This document shows positions 14,684 to 23,832 of a DNA stretch of 35,227 nucleotides, one piece after another. The stretch is from a virus. Location of the stretch: the IMG/VR virus record IMGVR_UViG_3300001450_000119, positions 1 through 35,227 of that record. The stretch is one strand, 5' to 3'. The notes beneath the pieces are model-generated. The model was given only the letters and a program-made list of their open reading frames with translations. It was not told the DNA's origin and searched no databases. Numbering within the stretch: position 1 is the stretch's first letter; every line of letters starts with the position of its first letter. The translations under genes and the position numbers were made by a program.

Positions 14684-15078
14684 TGAGTAGTAAATATAAA
14701 CATAAATATACGCAAATTAGAGAAATTTACAATAATGTAAAAAAAGATTTATTAAAGAAAATAAACTATAGTACATTTTATAATATTGTAAAAAGATATT
14801 TTGAAATATTAATTAGAGATTTAGTTGTAAGAGAAGAAAAGATACATTTACCAAATAACATGGGATATGTGTATTTAGATAAAAGAGAACATACAAGAGC
14901 TTTTCATGTTAGGATAGACCAAAAAGCAAGTAAAGAAACAGGAGAGTTAGTAAAATATAAGGTTCCTATATTAGATGATTATTATCATAAACTAGTATGG
15001 GTGAGACCAAAGAAATATAAAACTTGTAAGATTGTACCTTTAGGTATATACAAAAGAGTAATTAATAATATAAACTAA
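14683..15078 (+). CDS. HU/IHF-like protein within the ring gene cluster
   Basis: A 131-residue basic protein. The core (about 30-70), helix NIVKRYFEILIRDLVV then EEKIHLPNNMGYVYLDKRE, resembles the HU/IHF pattern 'helix, then xVxLPGFGTFxVxxR'. The canonical short PGFG turn is replaced by PNNMG, and the flexible DNA-binding arm is not obvious; instead a basic beta-rich C-terminus (LVWVRPKKYKTCKIVP) follows. IHF-type genes near the structural module are known from crAss-like phages. It may bend DNA for packaging, or be an HU-derived structural subunit of the neck. It is coupled to the previous gene by TAATG and lies 5 nt before the next gene. Confidence 0.55.
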   Translation: MSSKYKHKYTQIREIYNNVKKDLLKKINYSTFYNIVKRYFEILIRDLVVREEKIHLPNNMGYVYLDKREHTRAFHVRIDQKASKETGELVKYKVPILDDYYHKLVWVRPKKYKTCKIVPLGIYKRVINNIN

Positions 15079-15083
15079 AAATT

Positions 15084-15563
15084 ATGGCAGATACAGATTT
15101 AAATATAGGTACATTAACAGTAACAATAACAGAATCTTTAGCGATAGGTCATGATGTAGCTGCAGATGAAAGAGATTTTGCTCAAATATCTACTATGTCA
15201 TTCGCTAGTATTATCAATACATCTAAACGTGTATTAAAACTTGGTAATACAGATTTAACAACAGTAGTTGGTTTTGGGTCAGTTGAAGGAGCTGGAGTAT
15301 TTAAAAGAACTGATGTAAAATATATTAGAATTACTAACTTAGATGGTACAGCAACTTTATCTGTTGGACTGGATGACGGTGCAATTGGAGCTGGAGGTTC
15401 AGACGCTGGCTATATGGAAGTAGCTCCAGCTTGTAGCGTTATATTTACAGGAACAAAAATAGAAGGAGATACCTTGCTTCCAGGCACGTTAGATAATGCA
15501 TCAACTATAAATGTAAAAGGAATAGCAGACCAGCAATTAGAAATATTTGTAGCTACAATATAA
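15084..15563 (+). CDS. Beta-rich minor structural protein
   Basis: A 159-residue protein with Thr, Gly, Ala and Val-rich beta segments (NIGTLTVTITESLAI; VKYIRITNLDGTATLSVGL; YMEVAPACSVIFTGTK). The pattern 'xxLDGTATLSVGL...G...YMEVAPxxSVIF' is that of a small jelly-roll type phage neck or head fibre protein, with a C-terminal beta hairpin. It lies between the HU/IHF-like gene and a ring protein, with only 5- and 4-nt gaps. It is probably surface-exposed. No enzymatic residues are seen. Function is inferred from composition and location. Confidence 0.6.
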   Translation: MADTDLNIGTLTVTITESLAIGHDVAADERDFAQISTMSFASIINTSKRVLKLGNTDLTTVVGFGSVEGAGVFKRTDVKYIRITNLDGTATLSVGLDDGAIGAGGSDAGYMEVAPACSVIFTGTKIEGDTLLPGTLDNASTINVKGIADQQLEIFVATI

Positions 15564-15567
15564 AATT

Positions 15568-16638
15568 ATGTATACACATATAGAAAGAATATATAACACA
15601 GTAGGTCGTAATCTTGGATTAAAAGATTATAGTCAATATATTGATTCATGGGTTGAATGGGCTTTTGAAGCAGAATTACTAATAGGAAGTAGAGATACCT
15701 TTGAAGAATCAGAATATACATATTCTTCAACAGGAGCTGCAGCAAGTGGAACTATAGTATTTACAGCAAATCCTTCTTATAATGATAGTATAACTCTTAA
15801 TGGAGTTACTTTATTTTTTAGAGATAATTCTAATGCTACAGGTCTAACGCAAGAGAAACCAGCAAACGCAATAAATATAGGAGCATCACTTACTGATACT
15901 CTTACAGAATTAGCCGCAGAGATTAATGGAACCTCTTCTAATATTGCAAATGCAGCAGGAATGATATTTGCTGATTCATTAGAAGGATATACATATACAG
16001 TAGATACTACAACTTTAACTATTACAAAAAATGAAGTAGGAATAGAAGGTAATAATTATACATTAGAGTCTAGTGATGTAAATGCTCAATGTAGTAGTTC
16101 TCATTTAACAGGAGGAAAAGGACTTTTATCTAATCAACAATTAAGATTACCAGACAACATGGTAAAATTATTAGGAGTAAGAGTTGGAGCTAATTCTACT
16201 AAAGATAAACATAGAGAATTAAGAAAACCAACATCAATACATAAACAAAGAGTTGGTAAAAATATAAACGAAACAAGACAAAGAGCGTTTAGATATTATA
16301 TACAAGGTAATAGATTAAATATACAGCATGACCAAATTGATGAAATAACTATAGTTTGTTCGTCTTATCCTGTAGACGCTAAAGGACATCCTATGATTAA
16401 AGAAAGCCATGCAACCGCAGTAGCACAATATATTATGTGGCAATACAAAAATATAGATTATATAAATGGAAGACTATCTATGTATGTTGTAAAGGATTTA
16501 GAAAAAAGATGGTATTTTTTATGTAGTAAAGCAAGAGGAGATGATAATATGCCTACTTCAGAAGAATTAAAACAAATAGGTAGAATATGGAATACACTAG
16601 TGCCCTTAAAAAGTAGCACAGGTTTAATAGATTTATAA
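15568..16638 (+). CDS. Ring protein with an inserted beta domain
   Basis: A 356-residue protein. The start (HIERIYNTVGRNLGLKDY ... WVEWAFEAELLIGSRD, residues 4-43) and the resumption at QQLRLPDNMVKLLGVRV (190-206) match ring/tail-adaptor proteins, where these two parts normally lie close together. Between them, residues about 57-183 form a separate beta domain: GTIVFTANPSYNDSITLNGV, NAINIGASLTDTLTELAAEI, GIEGNNYTL and SSHLTGG. This is a repeated small domain I associate with phage tail and capsid proteins ('GxTITFxGNPxxGDTITINGV...LTGG'). The C-terminus is helical. It likely forms the ring that meets the muzzle protein encoded next, 2 nt away. Confidence 0.65.
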   Translation: MYTHIERIYNTVGRNLGLKDYSQYIDSWVEWAFEAELLIGSRDTFEESEYTYSSTGAAASGTIVFTANPSYNDSITLNGVTLFFRDNSNATGLTQEKPANAINIGASLTDTLTELAAEINGTSSNIANAAGMIFADSLEGYTYTVDTTTLTITKNEVGIEGNNYTLESSDVNAQCSSSHLTGGKGLLSNQQLRLPDNMVKLLGVRVGANSTKDKHRELRKPTSIHKQRVGKNINETRQRAFRYYIQGNRLNIQHDQIDEITIVCSSYPVDAKGHPMIKESHATAVAQYIMWQYKNIDYINGRLSMYVVKDLEKRWYFLCSKARGDDNMPTSEELKQIGRIWNTLVPLKSSTGLIDL

Positions 16639-16639
16639 G

Positions 16640-19600
16640 ATGGCTAAAAAGCAATCTCAACCACAATCAAATAAAAATTTATCGCAAGCTCAGGGGTTTA
16701 CAGGCGGTATGATTACAGACCCAGACCCAAGATATCAAGTCAAGGGAAGCTATAGAGACGCATTAAATATACGATTATCAAATGATGACGCAAGTACATT
16801 TACAGCTGAAAATATTTTAGGAAATAAAAAGATTTTTAACTTAGATGATATTTGTTCACAAACGCATGATGTAGGTCTTCCAGAAGGTATATTAGGAACA
16901 AGAGTGGCAGGTAAAGCTGGAGTTACAACAGCTGGTGATAATTTCTCTGAAATATATATGGACCCTAGTACTCTTGATATTAATGGAGTTCCAGTGGGAG
17001 ATTATTTTCCAAGTGATAATAATAACACATCTCCTCCTTTAAATGCTTCGTTTGAAGGGATAGTTCCATTTATAGGAACAATGGTATCAGGTGGTTCAGG
17101 TTTGTCTAATCATCAAGCTAGTATTGTAGGTCATTATTCATATAATAGAAATGTTATATTTATAATTGTTATACCTCATTATGGTTTACCTAATAGAACT
17201 CAAACTATATTTTTAAATGTACGATTTGATAAAGATTTAAATATAGAACTTATTACAGATTTAATGATTTCTTATGACCATTTAAACCAATTTAGATATC
17301 CTGATATAAATATGGATTTAGATATGCCTGTAAGAGTTGAAGGAATTGTAGAGAACGAATGTATATCTAGAATATTTTGGACAGATAATAAAAATCCATT
17401 AAGGTCTATTAATATAAATCAACCAGGAAAAAATAAATTATCTCCAGATGTTTTAGACTTAACTCCTTTACATACTCCTTCACAAGTTGTTGTAACAAAA
17501 TCATTAGCAGGAAGTTTGCCTGTAGGTCAATTACAATATTGTTATAAATATGTTTCTTCTAATGGAGGAGAAAGTGTAATGAGTCCTTTTAGTAATCTTT
17601 ATCATACTTCAAAACATTCTTTTTCAAATTCTTCTCAATATTACGGAAGTTCATCAGGAGACCCTTATATAGATGTTAGTTCTCAAGGATTTGAAATAAC
17701 AGTAACAGATTTAGATAATGATTTTGATATAATAGAACTATATGCTATATTACATGTTGAAAATGATGGCCCTGTAAGAGTGTCTAGAGTAGGTAGTAAA
17801 CAATTTAATGTTGGAGCGGCAGAGGTAATTTTTTATCATACACAATGGAGTGGAGACTTAATAGAAGGTGTAGATAATGTATTGATAGATATAAATACAT
17901 GGGATATATGTAAAGATATAGCTATTAAAGATAATATATTATTTGCTGCTAATTTAAAAACAAGAGATAATACAATTAGTGAAAAAGAATGGAATGTTAA
18001 AATTAGAAGATATAATATTGCAGATGAAGATTCAGCTGGGAGTTCTAATACAGGAAAAATTACATCTAATGATGTACAAATAAATGAATATGAATTATCA
18101 GCAGGAATACCAACTACAGTAACTCCTTCTTTAGGAGAAACTTGGTCAAACGGAATGCCAAAATGGAGAACATATAAAGGAGATGATACTTCAGATTTCG
18201 GAGGTATTGATATTCCTGATAATGGTAGAGTAGATATTCACAAAAAACAATGTCATGAATATAGATATTTATCCGATGGAATGACATTAGGAGGGGAAAG
18301 TTATGATTATGCAGATAATGAACTAGGAGGATGTAGAATAACTTTTGGATTAAAAGAAAAACCAATAGATGTGCAAAATAATGTTTCCTCATCTCCTTAT
18401 ATACAAGCTTCGTCAATAAGTGGTATGTCTACAGATAATATATCTGACAATGGAATTGGTGGAAATGTAACAGATAATACAGATACTACATTTACAGCTA
18501 CTATGTCTATAGGAGGAAGTAAAGACCCTGCGGTAGGAAACTTTAAGGGATATCGTAGAGGAGAAATGTATAGATTTGGAGTTCAATTATATGATAAAAA
18601 TGGTAGACAAGGAAATGTTTTGTGGATAGGAGATATAGAAATGCCAGAAATGAACGACCCTCTTAGAATGTTAAAAACACAAGACGGTGATTATGACCCT
18701 ACTAGACCTACAAACGATGGAACAACTAATAGTTTACATTATAGAAAATTATTCGCTTCTCATGAGCGTTCTGGAGACCATAGAACTTCGTATATACATG
18801 GAGTTACTACACCTTCAATAGATGTCGCTTGGTTTAATCAAACTATAGGTCCATGGATTACTAGAGAAACCTTAAGGTATGTAGAGACTGGAGAATTTAC
18901 ACATAAAGTAAATAATCCCGCTCCTTTTGTTCATAATATACAAGCGGAAACAACTTCTAATACAGGAGATGGAGTTGACTTACTTGCCGCTTTTGTACAT
19001 CCTGATGGAATGTGGGATATAAGTTCATCTTCTTCTGGAGGATGGTACAGCCCTAGAGTATTTGAACTTACATCTTCTCTACTTCAGAGCCACTTTACAG
19101 TTAAACAAATACCTACACGTAGAGGTATGTCCACACATGATGACATACATTATTCTTTAGATTTATTTGTAAATTTTGAATTTAGAATACCCTTAGAAGT
19201 AAGAGATAAAATATCAGGATTTAGAGTTGTTAGAGCTGAAAGAGAATATTCAGATAAAAGTATTTTACAACAAGGTATATTAAATCAAACAGTAGCTTAT
19301 GGTCATAACGAACCACAGAAAGGATATAATCAGACAACTAAGCTGATGCCAGGTGATAGTGAACAGGACAATATGATAAAGTATAATTCTGGAGTAATAA
19401 TGCATAATATCTATGATTCAATATTAAATGGATATATAGGTTTAGCTGAAAACTCTAATCTAGCTTTTTGGACTAATGGAGCAAATGCTAATTACAAACT
19501 TTTAGAAAACGCAGCTTTTTCTGATGACCATTTTTACGCTTTTAATGAATTTGAAGAAGCCTCAGCAAAAGATAATGGTGGTTTTACTTGGTGGAACACG

Positions 19601-22585
19601 CCATTTGATTATGCTACTTTTTCCACTCCTTTTAATGATAGAAATAAACGAAGACATAGTGCATATTTTGGATGTTATGAAGTAATGCCAAACACACAAG
19701 ACCAATATTCTGATTCTCATAAAATTAAGATGAATGAAAGTGACGCTCAACATTGGTCTGGAGGAGCTTGTGCTCACGCTGTTCAGGGAAGTCTTTTTAC
19801 TTTTGATGCTCCTGATAGTGCTTTTGGCTTTTCTCCTTATAATTTTAGAACAGGAGATAAAATACGTGTTGACGCTGTTATGAAATTACTTTATGACCAT
19901 AAAACAGAATTACAAGCTAACACAGCAGGTACTGCAGCTAACGTTCCCTTTGGTTCGTCTAATAGTTCGGGTAATAATTTTGGGGCTACAGGTACTTCTC
20001 TACCTCTTGGTGGTGCCGATAGAAATACTGTACAATCTACTGTAGGAACCACTTGGTATGCACAAGATAAAACACGTACATCTGAAGATTCTTTAAGATA
20101 TTGTAGAAAAATTGATACAGGAAGTAGTGAAGAAGGATATGCAGCATTAGTTGCTAAATACTATATATATGATACATATTGGGGAATAGGAATGTCTGTG
20201 GATGGAGGGAGTGGATACGCTGTTGGTCATTATCCAGGAAGTACAGGAATCCTTGATAATAGTGCTGTATCAAATGGAGCAGCAGCTCCTAATACTAGAT
20301 ACAATCCATCTCAACATCATGATATTTATCATCATACTATACTACAAGCTAAAGAATTATGGCCAGGAGAACAAGTAGGACAATCCTTTTTTAAAGAAGG
20401 TATTTTAATGATAGATAAAGGAGAAAAAGCTTTTGCTAATCCTACTGGAATGGGTCAAGCTACTAATATAATGAATGGTTTTTCAAATAATACATTAGGA
20501 TTTTATGCAGGAGGTAGACAGAAACGAACAAATGGAAGCACATCTTGGTATTCAGGAGGAACATCTTTTCTTTTTTCAGGTATGAATCCTACTACAGAAG
20601 AATATGATTCTAATACAAATAAACATGATAGAACATATGACACTATTTCTACAGTACAGCAAGGAAAAAGAACTATACTATTACAAATAGATGGAGACGG
20701 AGATACTGGTGAAAAAAGAGGATTGTTAAATCCAAGAGATTTATCTGGAATATTAGAACATAGACATTGGGGAATGGGACCTGGAGGAACTCATTATCAC
20801 GCATTTCAAAGTAAAGTAAGCACTCAAAATAGTGGTATAATTAGAAAAGGAGGTATTCAGGCAACTAGTAGTGCATATGGTGAAAGACCAGATGGAGAAT
20901 GGGGAGGCCCATCATATATTCCTTATAAATTTTTATGTTCTATAGTAAGAAATAATATACCTTATGGAGGACCAGGATTGAATGCTATTATATCAACTAG
21001 ATATATACCTGCTGGAAATTATCATTCTATTAAAAAAGATGCAAATGGTAATTCAGAAGAAGGTCATTTGTCACAAGTTTTTGGAGGAGATACATTTATT
21101 ACTTTTTATTCACATCAAAAAACATGTTGTCCTCATGAACAAAGGTCTTATGCTAGATGGCAAATATTTCCAGTAGAATCTGATACAAATACAGATATGA
21201 GAATGGGATATCATTTAGGAGCAGGTGATTTAGATTTAGGAGAAGTTCAACCTGATACTAATGTTGAAGTAGGTAATGATTTTGAATACAATGATGTTTA
21301 TAGTCAAGAAAATAATTTAAAATCCGCTATATCTGTAGATGAATCACAAACTTGTAAATCTTTAGAACTGCCTTATCAAATAGTTTATTCAGAAACAAAA
21401 ATATCTGGAGAACCTGCAGATTCATTTAAAGTGTTTTTGATAAATTCCTTTCATGATATGGAAAGTCAATATGGAGAGGTTACTAAATTAACAAAATGGA
21501 AAAATGATGTATATGTTTTACAAGAATCATCACTTTCTAAATTAATGGTAAATCCTATATCTATGATACAAGATGAACTAGGAACAACTTTAAATGTTGG
21601 TACAGGAGAGACTGTTGAAAATCATTTATACATTTCTACTAAATTTGGAACAAGGCATATGGAAAGTGTAATTCCATCAGAATCAGCTTTATATTATATA
21701 GATAATACATATGGTAAATTGTTGCAATACACAGGTAATGAGTTAAAAATTATATCAGATGATTTAGGACAAAGAGACGCTTTAAATAATATTATTAAGG
21801 GTGCTGGAGATTTAGATAGTCTTAAAAAAGTGGGTAGAAATTTTATCTGTGATAATTCATTAAAGTTTAATGGTATAACTAGTATTTTTGATTATAAAAA
21901 TAATGAATTATTAATTACAATGCATAGTTCAATATTAGATGAAAATGGTAATAGAGAAATAAAAAGAACTGGAACAGACCCAAACTATTATTATTCTGCA
22001 GAAACAAATTCAAAAACTTTAGTTTATAGTGAATCTATAAATGCCTTTACATCTTATTATTCTGTAACTCCTAGAAAATGGATGGATATAGGAGGTTTTG
22101 TTGTATCTACAGAAAGTATGACTTATTTAAATGATGATACTAATGATTTTAATAATAATTATTTATCAGTATGGAAATGGGACGAACAACTTAATAATTA
22201 CAAAACAGTATTTTTTAATGAAGACCCTGCTGTTACTGGTAATGATATTGAATTAAGTTCAATTACTAAATCTATATCAGAAATACCTTCAGCAACTAAA
22301 GTATTTGATAATGCTAAAATTATAATGACTCCTAATGCAAAAACTAATTTAACAAATTCATCGGCAACATTTGGAACTGAAATTATAGCTGATGAAAATT
22401 TAAATATAGATTCTAATACAGCTGCAAAATATCAAGAGGGAATATTAAGATTTCCATTACGCGCTACTAATAAACCAGGACCTAGAATGAGAGGTACATA
22501 TATAAATATAAAATACAGCACAAGAAGTACAAATAAATTTAATATCTTTGCAATACTTGCAAAATACAGAAAATCTTATCAATAA
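16640..22585 (+). CDS. Very large tail (muzzle-like) protein
   Basis: A 1981-residue protein and the largest complete gene here. The N-terminus (QGFTGGMITDPDPRYQVKG then SYRDALNIRLSND, residues 18-49) is a hallmark pattern of the big tail/stabilisation protein of crAss-like phages, and the C-terminus (RMRGTYINIKYSTRS ... FNIFAILAKYRKSY) is equally typical. The body is Asn, Ser, Gly, Thr and Tyr-rich and probably largely beta propeller-like, with Cys/His motifs (KTCCPHEQ, about 1494-1501) and an acidic DGDGD loop that may bind calcium. It should form the terminal tail tube or muzzle and recruit receptor-binding parts. A promoter for the next gene lies inside its last 45 bases. The TAA overlaps the next ATG by one base. 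Confidence 0.78.
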   Translation: MAKKQSQPQSNKNLSQAQGFTGGMITDPDPRYQVKGSYRDALNIRLSNDDASTFTAENILGNKKIFNLDDICSQTHDVGLPEGILGTRVAGKAGVTTAGDNFSEIYMDPSTLDINGVPVGDYFPSDNNNTSPPLNASFEGIVPFIGTMVSGGSGLSNHQASIVGHYSYNRNVIFIIVIPHYGLPNRTQTIFLNVRFDKDLNIELITDLMISYDHLNQFRYPDINMDLDMPVRVEGIVENECISRIFWTDNKNPLRSININQPGKNKLSPDVLDLTPLHTPSQVVVTKSLAGSLPVGQLQYCYKYVSSNGGESVMSPFSNLYHTSKHSFSNSSQYYGSSSGDPYIDVSSQGFEITVTDLDNDFDIIELYAILHVENDGPVRVSRVGSKQFNVGAAEVIFYHTQWSGDLIEGVDNVLIDINTWDICKDIAIKDNILFAANLKTRDNTISEKEWNVKIRRYNIADEDSAGSSNTGKITSNDVQINEYELSAGIPTTVTPSLGETWSNGMPKWRTYKGDDTSDFGGIDIPDNGRVDIHKKQCHEYRYLSDGMTLGGESYDYADNELGGCRITFGLKEKPIDVQNNVSSSPYIQASSISGMSTDNISDNGIGGNVTDNTDTTFTATMSIGGSKDPAVGNFKGYRRGEMYRFGVQLYDKNGRQGNVLWIGDIEMPEMNDPLRMLKTQDGDYDPTRPTNDGTTNSLHYRKLFASHERSGDHRTSYIHGVTTPSIDVAWFNQTIGPWITRETLRYVETGEFTHKVNNPAPFVHNIQAETTSNTGDGVDLLAAFVHPDGMWDISSSSSGGWYSPRVFELTSSLLQSHFTVKQIPTRRGMSTHDDIHYSLDLFVNFEFRIPLEVRDKISGFRVVRAEREYSDKSILQQGILNQTVAYGHNEPQKGYNQTTKLMPGDSEQDNMIKYNSGVIMHNIYDSILNGYIGLAENSNLAFWTNGANANYKLLENAAFSDDHFYAFNEFEEASAKDNGGFTWWNTPFDYATFSTPFNDRNKRRHSAYFGCYEVMPNTQDQYSDSHKIKMNESDAQHWSGGACAHAVQGSLFTFDAPDSAFGFSPYNFRTGDKIRVDAVMKLLYDHKTELQANTAGTAANVPFGSSNSSGNNFGATGTSLPLGGADRNTVQSTVGTTWYAQDKTRTSEDSLRYCRKIDTGSSEEGYAALVAKYYIYDTYWGIGMSVDGGSGYAVGHYPGSTGILDNSAVSNGAAAPNTRYNPSQHHDIYHHTILQAKELWPGEQVGQSFFKEGILMIDKGEKAFANPTGMGQATNIMNGFSNNTLGFYAGGRQKRTNGSTSWYSGGTSFLFSGMNPTTEEYDSNTNKHDRTYDTISTVQQGKRTILLQIDGDGDTGEKRGLLNPRDLSGILEHRHWGMGPGGTHYHAFQSKVSTQNSGIIRKGGIQATSSAYGERPDGEWGGPSYIPYKFLCSIVRNNIPYGGPGLNAIISTRYIPAGNYHSIKKDANGNSEEGHLSQVFGGDTFITFYSHQKTCCPHEQRSYARWQIFPVESDTNTDMRMGYHLGAGDLDLGEVQPDTNVEVGNDFEYNDVYSQENNLKSAISVDESQTCKSLELPYQIVYSETKISGEPADSFKVFLINSFHDMESQYGEVTKLTKWKNDVYVLQESSLSKLMVNPISMIQDELGTTLNVGTGETVENHLYISTKFGTRHMESVIPSESALYYIDNTYGKLLQYTGNELKIISDDLGQRDALNNIIKGAGDLDSLKKVGRNFICDNSLKFNGITSIFDYKNNELLITMHSSILDENGNREIKRTGTDPNYYYSAETNSKTLVYSESINAFTSYYSVTPRKWMDIGGFVVSTESMTYLNDDTNDFNNNYLSVWKWDEQLNNYKTVFFNEDPAVTGNDIELSSITKSISEIPSATKVFDNAKIIMTPNAKTNLTNSSATFGTEIIADENLNIDSNTAAKYQEGILRFPLRATNKPGPRMRGTYINIKYSTRSTNKFNIFAILAKYRKSYQ
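22543..22550 (+). promoter_or_regulatory. Intragenic promoter -7 box TATCTTTG before the cargo genes
   Basis: TATCTTTG, preceded by AAATAAATTTAA, lies in the end of the muzzle-like gene, 34 nt before ATG 22585. The same box and spacing pattern is seen at 553 and 8958. It would allow separate or stronger expression of the cargo-protein block. Confidence 0.5.
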
Positions 22586-23832
22586 TGCCAAATTACTTAG
22601 ACTTAATGAACCAAATGCAGGATTCTCGTAGAGCTTCTCTAGCTGAATACAATCCTGATAACCCATACGGAGCTTCATCATACACTTATCAATCCGCTGA
22701 TGATATTTATAATCAATCTCAAGGAGAAGCTTATAGCCAAGAAATAGCAGACGATTACATACCTTCTAGTATGTACACGCCTCCTACATCAGAAGAAAAA
22801 ATGGTAAAAGGAATTTCTAATGTTTCTACAGCTAGTACATTAAATACTCAACTTGCACCTACATTAGGTAAGGTAGGAAGCAAATATCTAACTAGCAACG
22901 CTGCAGTAATGGAGAAAGCTGGGTTAACAAATGTATCAGCAACAGTAGCAAATCCAGCTTATACAGATTGGGTTGCTGCTGGTAGTACAGGAACAGCTCC
23001 TGCAATGACAATACCAAATCCAACTGCAGGAGCAGGACCAATTGCTGGTGTGGGAGCAGCAGGATATGGTACAATAGGAGCTGTAGCTTATGCGATGGCT
23101 AATGATAATAATCCTTATACATATGATACAGGAGAAGCAATAGGAATGGGAATTGGAGATGCAGCAACCGCCACTGGAGTTTCAATGGCTTTAGGAGTTT
23201 ACGCTCCTTGGGTACCAATTGCAGCAGCTGCTATAGGATGGTTCTTTAGAAGTAAAAAATCAAAAAAACTAAAGAAGAAAGAGAAAGAAATCCAACATAC
23301 CTCAGATAAAAGTGTACAAAACTTATATAGTCAAAATATGATAGGAGAAAGAAAGAAAAGAGACTATTATCAATCATCAAGATATCGTGAACAAGGTAAT
23401 CTACCGTATGGACAAGGATACGGCAATCAAGCTGCTCATGGTATGAGATATAAATTTAATACAGGAGGTAAAAATATAGGTGCAATTCAAGCTGAATTTA
23501 CAGGTAATGAATTAATTGTAAATAATCAAAATATAGTAGAAGCTGGATTAAAAGAAAAAAATTACGCAAAAGCAGCTGCTCCTATAAGAGAGTCTATAAG
23601 AAAAGGAACTATAACTCCTGGACCAGAAACACACAAGAACAATCCTATGCCTGTTACATCTGAAGGAGTTATATATGCAGCAGGAGGAGCTTTACCGTTT
23701 ACAGTAAGTGATGGAGCAGGTATATATGACCACGCTTCTGACCAATTCAAATCTACAATGACAGATAAACAAATCGCTATGACAGCTCAGAAAAACATCA
23801 ATAAGTGGAAATCTAATAATATGTATGCATAA
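22585..23832 (+). CDS. Putative virion protein with membrane-type segments
   Basis: A 415-residue protein. Residues about 145-172 (Gly/Ala-rich, VGAAGYGTIGAVAYAM) and 199-221 (MALGVYAPWVPIAAAAIGWFF) are hydrophobic and could span or insert into membrane, followed by a very basic stretch (RSKKSKKLKKKEKE, 222-235). The C-terminal ~125 residues are a distinct domain opened by FNTGGK (291-296) and containing AEFTGNELIVNNQNIVEAG and VIYAAGGALPFTV. The GG motifs recur in the lysin at 934 and the 111-residue protein. It stands at the head of the cargo block, with its own promoter in the preceding gene, and is coupled by TAATG at both ends. A role in DNA ejection or membrane penetration is inferred. 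Confidence 0.6.
   Translation: MPNYLDLMNQMQDSRRASLAEYNPDNPYGASSYTYQSADDIYNQSQGEAYSQEIADDYIPSSMYTPPTSEEKMVKGISNVSTASTLNTQLAPTLGKVGSKYLTSNAAVMEKAGLTNVSATVANPAYTDWVAAGSTGTAPAMTIPNPTAGAGPIAGVGAAGYGTIGAVAYAMANDNNPYTYDTGEAIGMGIGDAATATGVSMALGVYAPWVPIAAAAIGWFFRSKKSKKLKKKEKEIQHTSDKSVQNLYSQNMIGERKKRDYYQSSRYREQGNLPYGQGYGNQAAHGMRYKFNTGGKNIGAIQAEFTGNELIVNNQNIVEAGLKEKNYAKAAAPIRESIRKGTITPGPETHKNNPMPVTSEGVIYAAGGALPFTVSDGAGIYDHASDQFKSTMTDKQIAMTAQKNINKWKSNNMYA

Noticed and set aside
20690-20725. DGDGD-type acidic motif in the muzzle-like protein, similar to the metal-binding motif of RNA polymerase
   Set aside because: There is no surrounding polymerase pattern and the protein has clear tail-protein ends; an acidic calcium-type loop is more likely.
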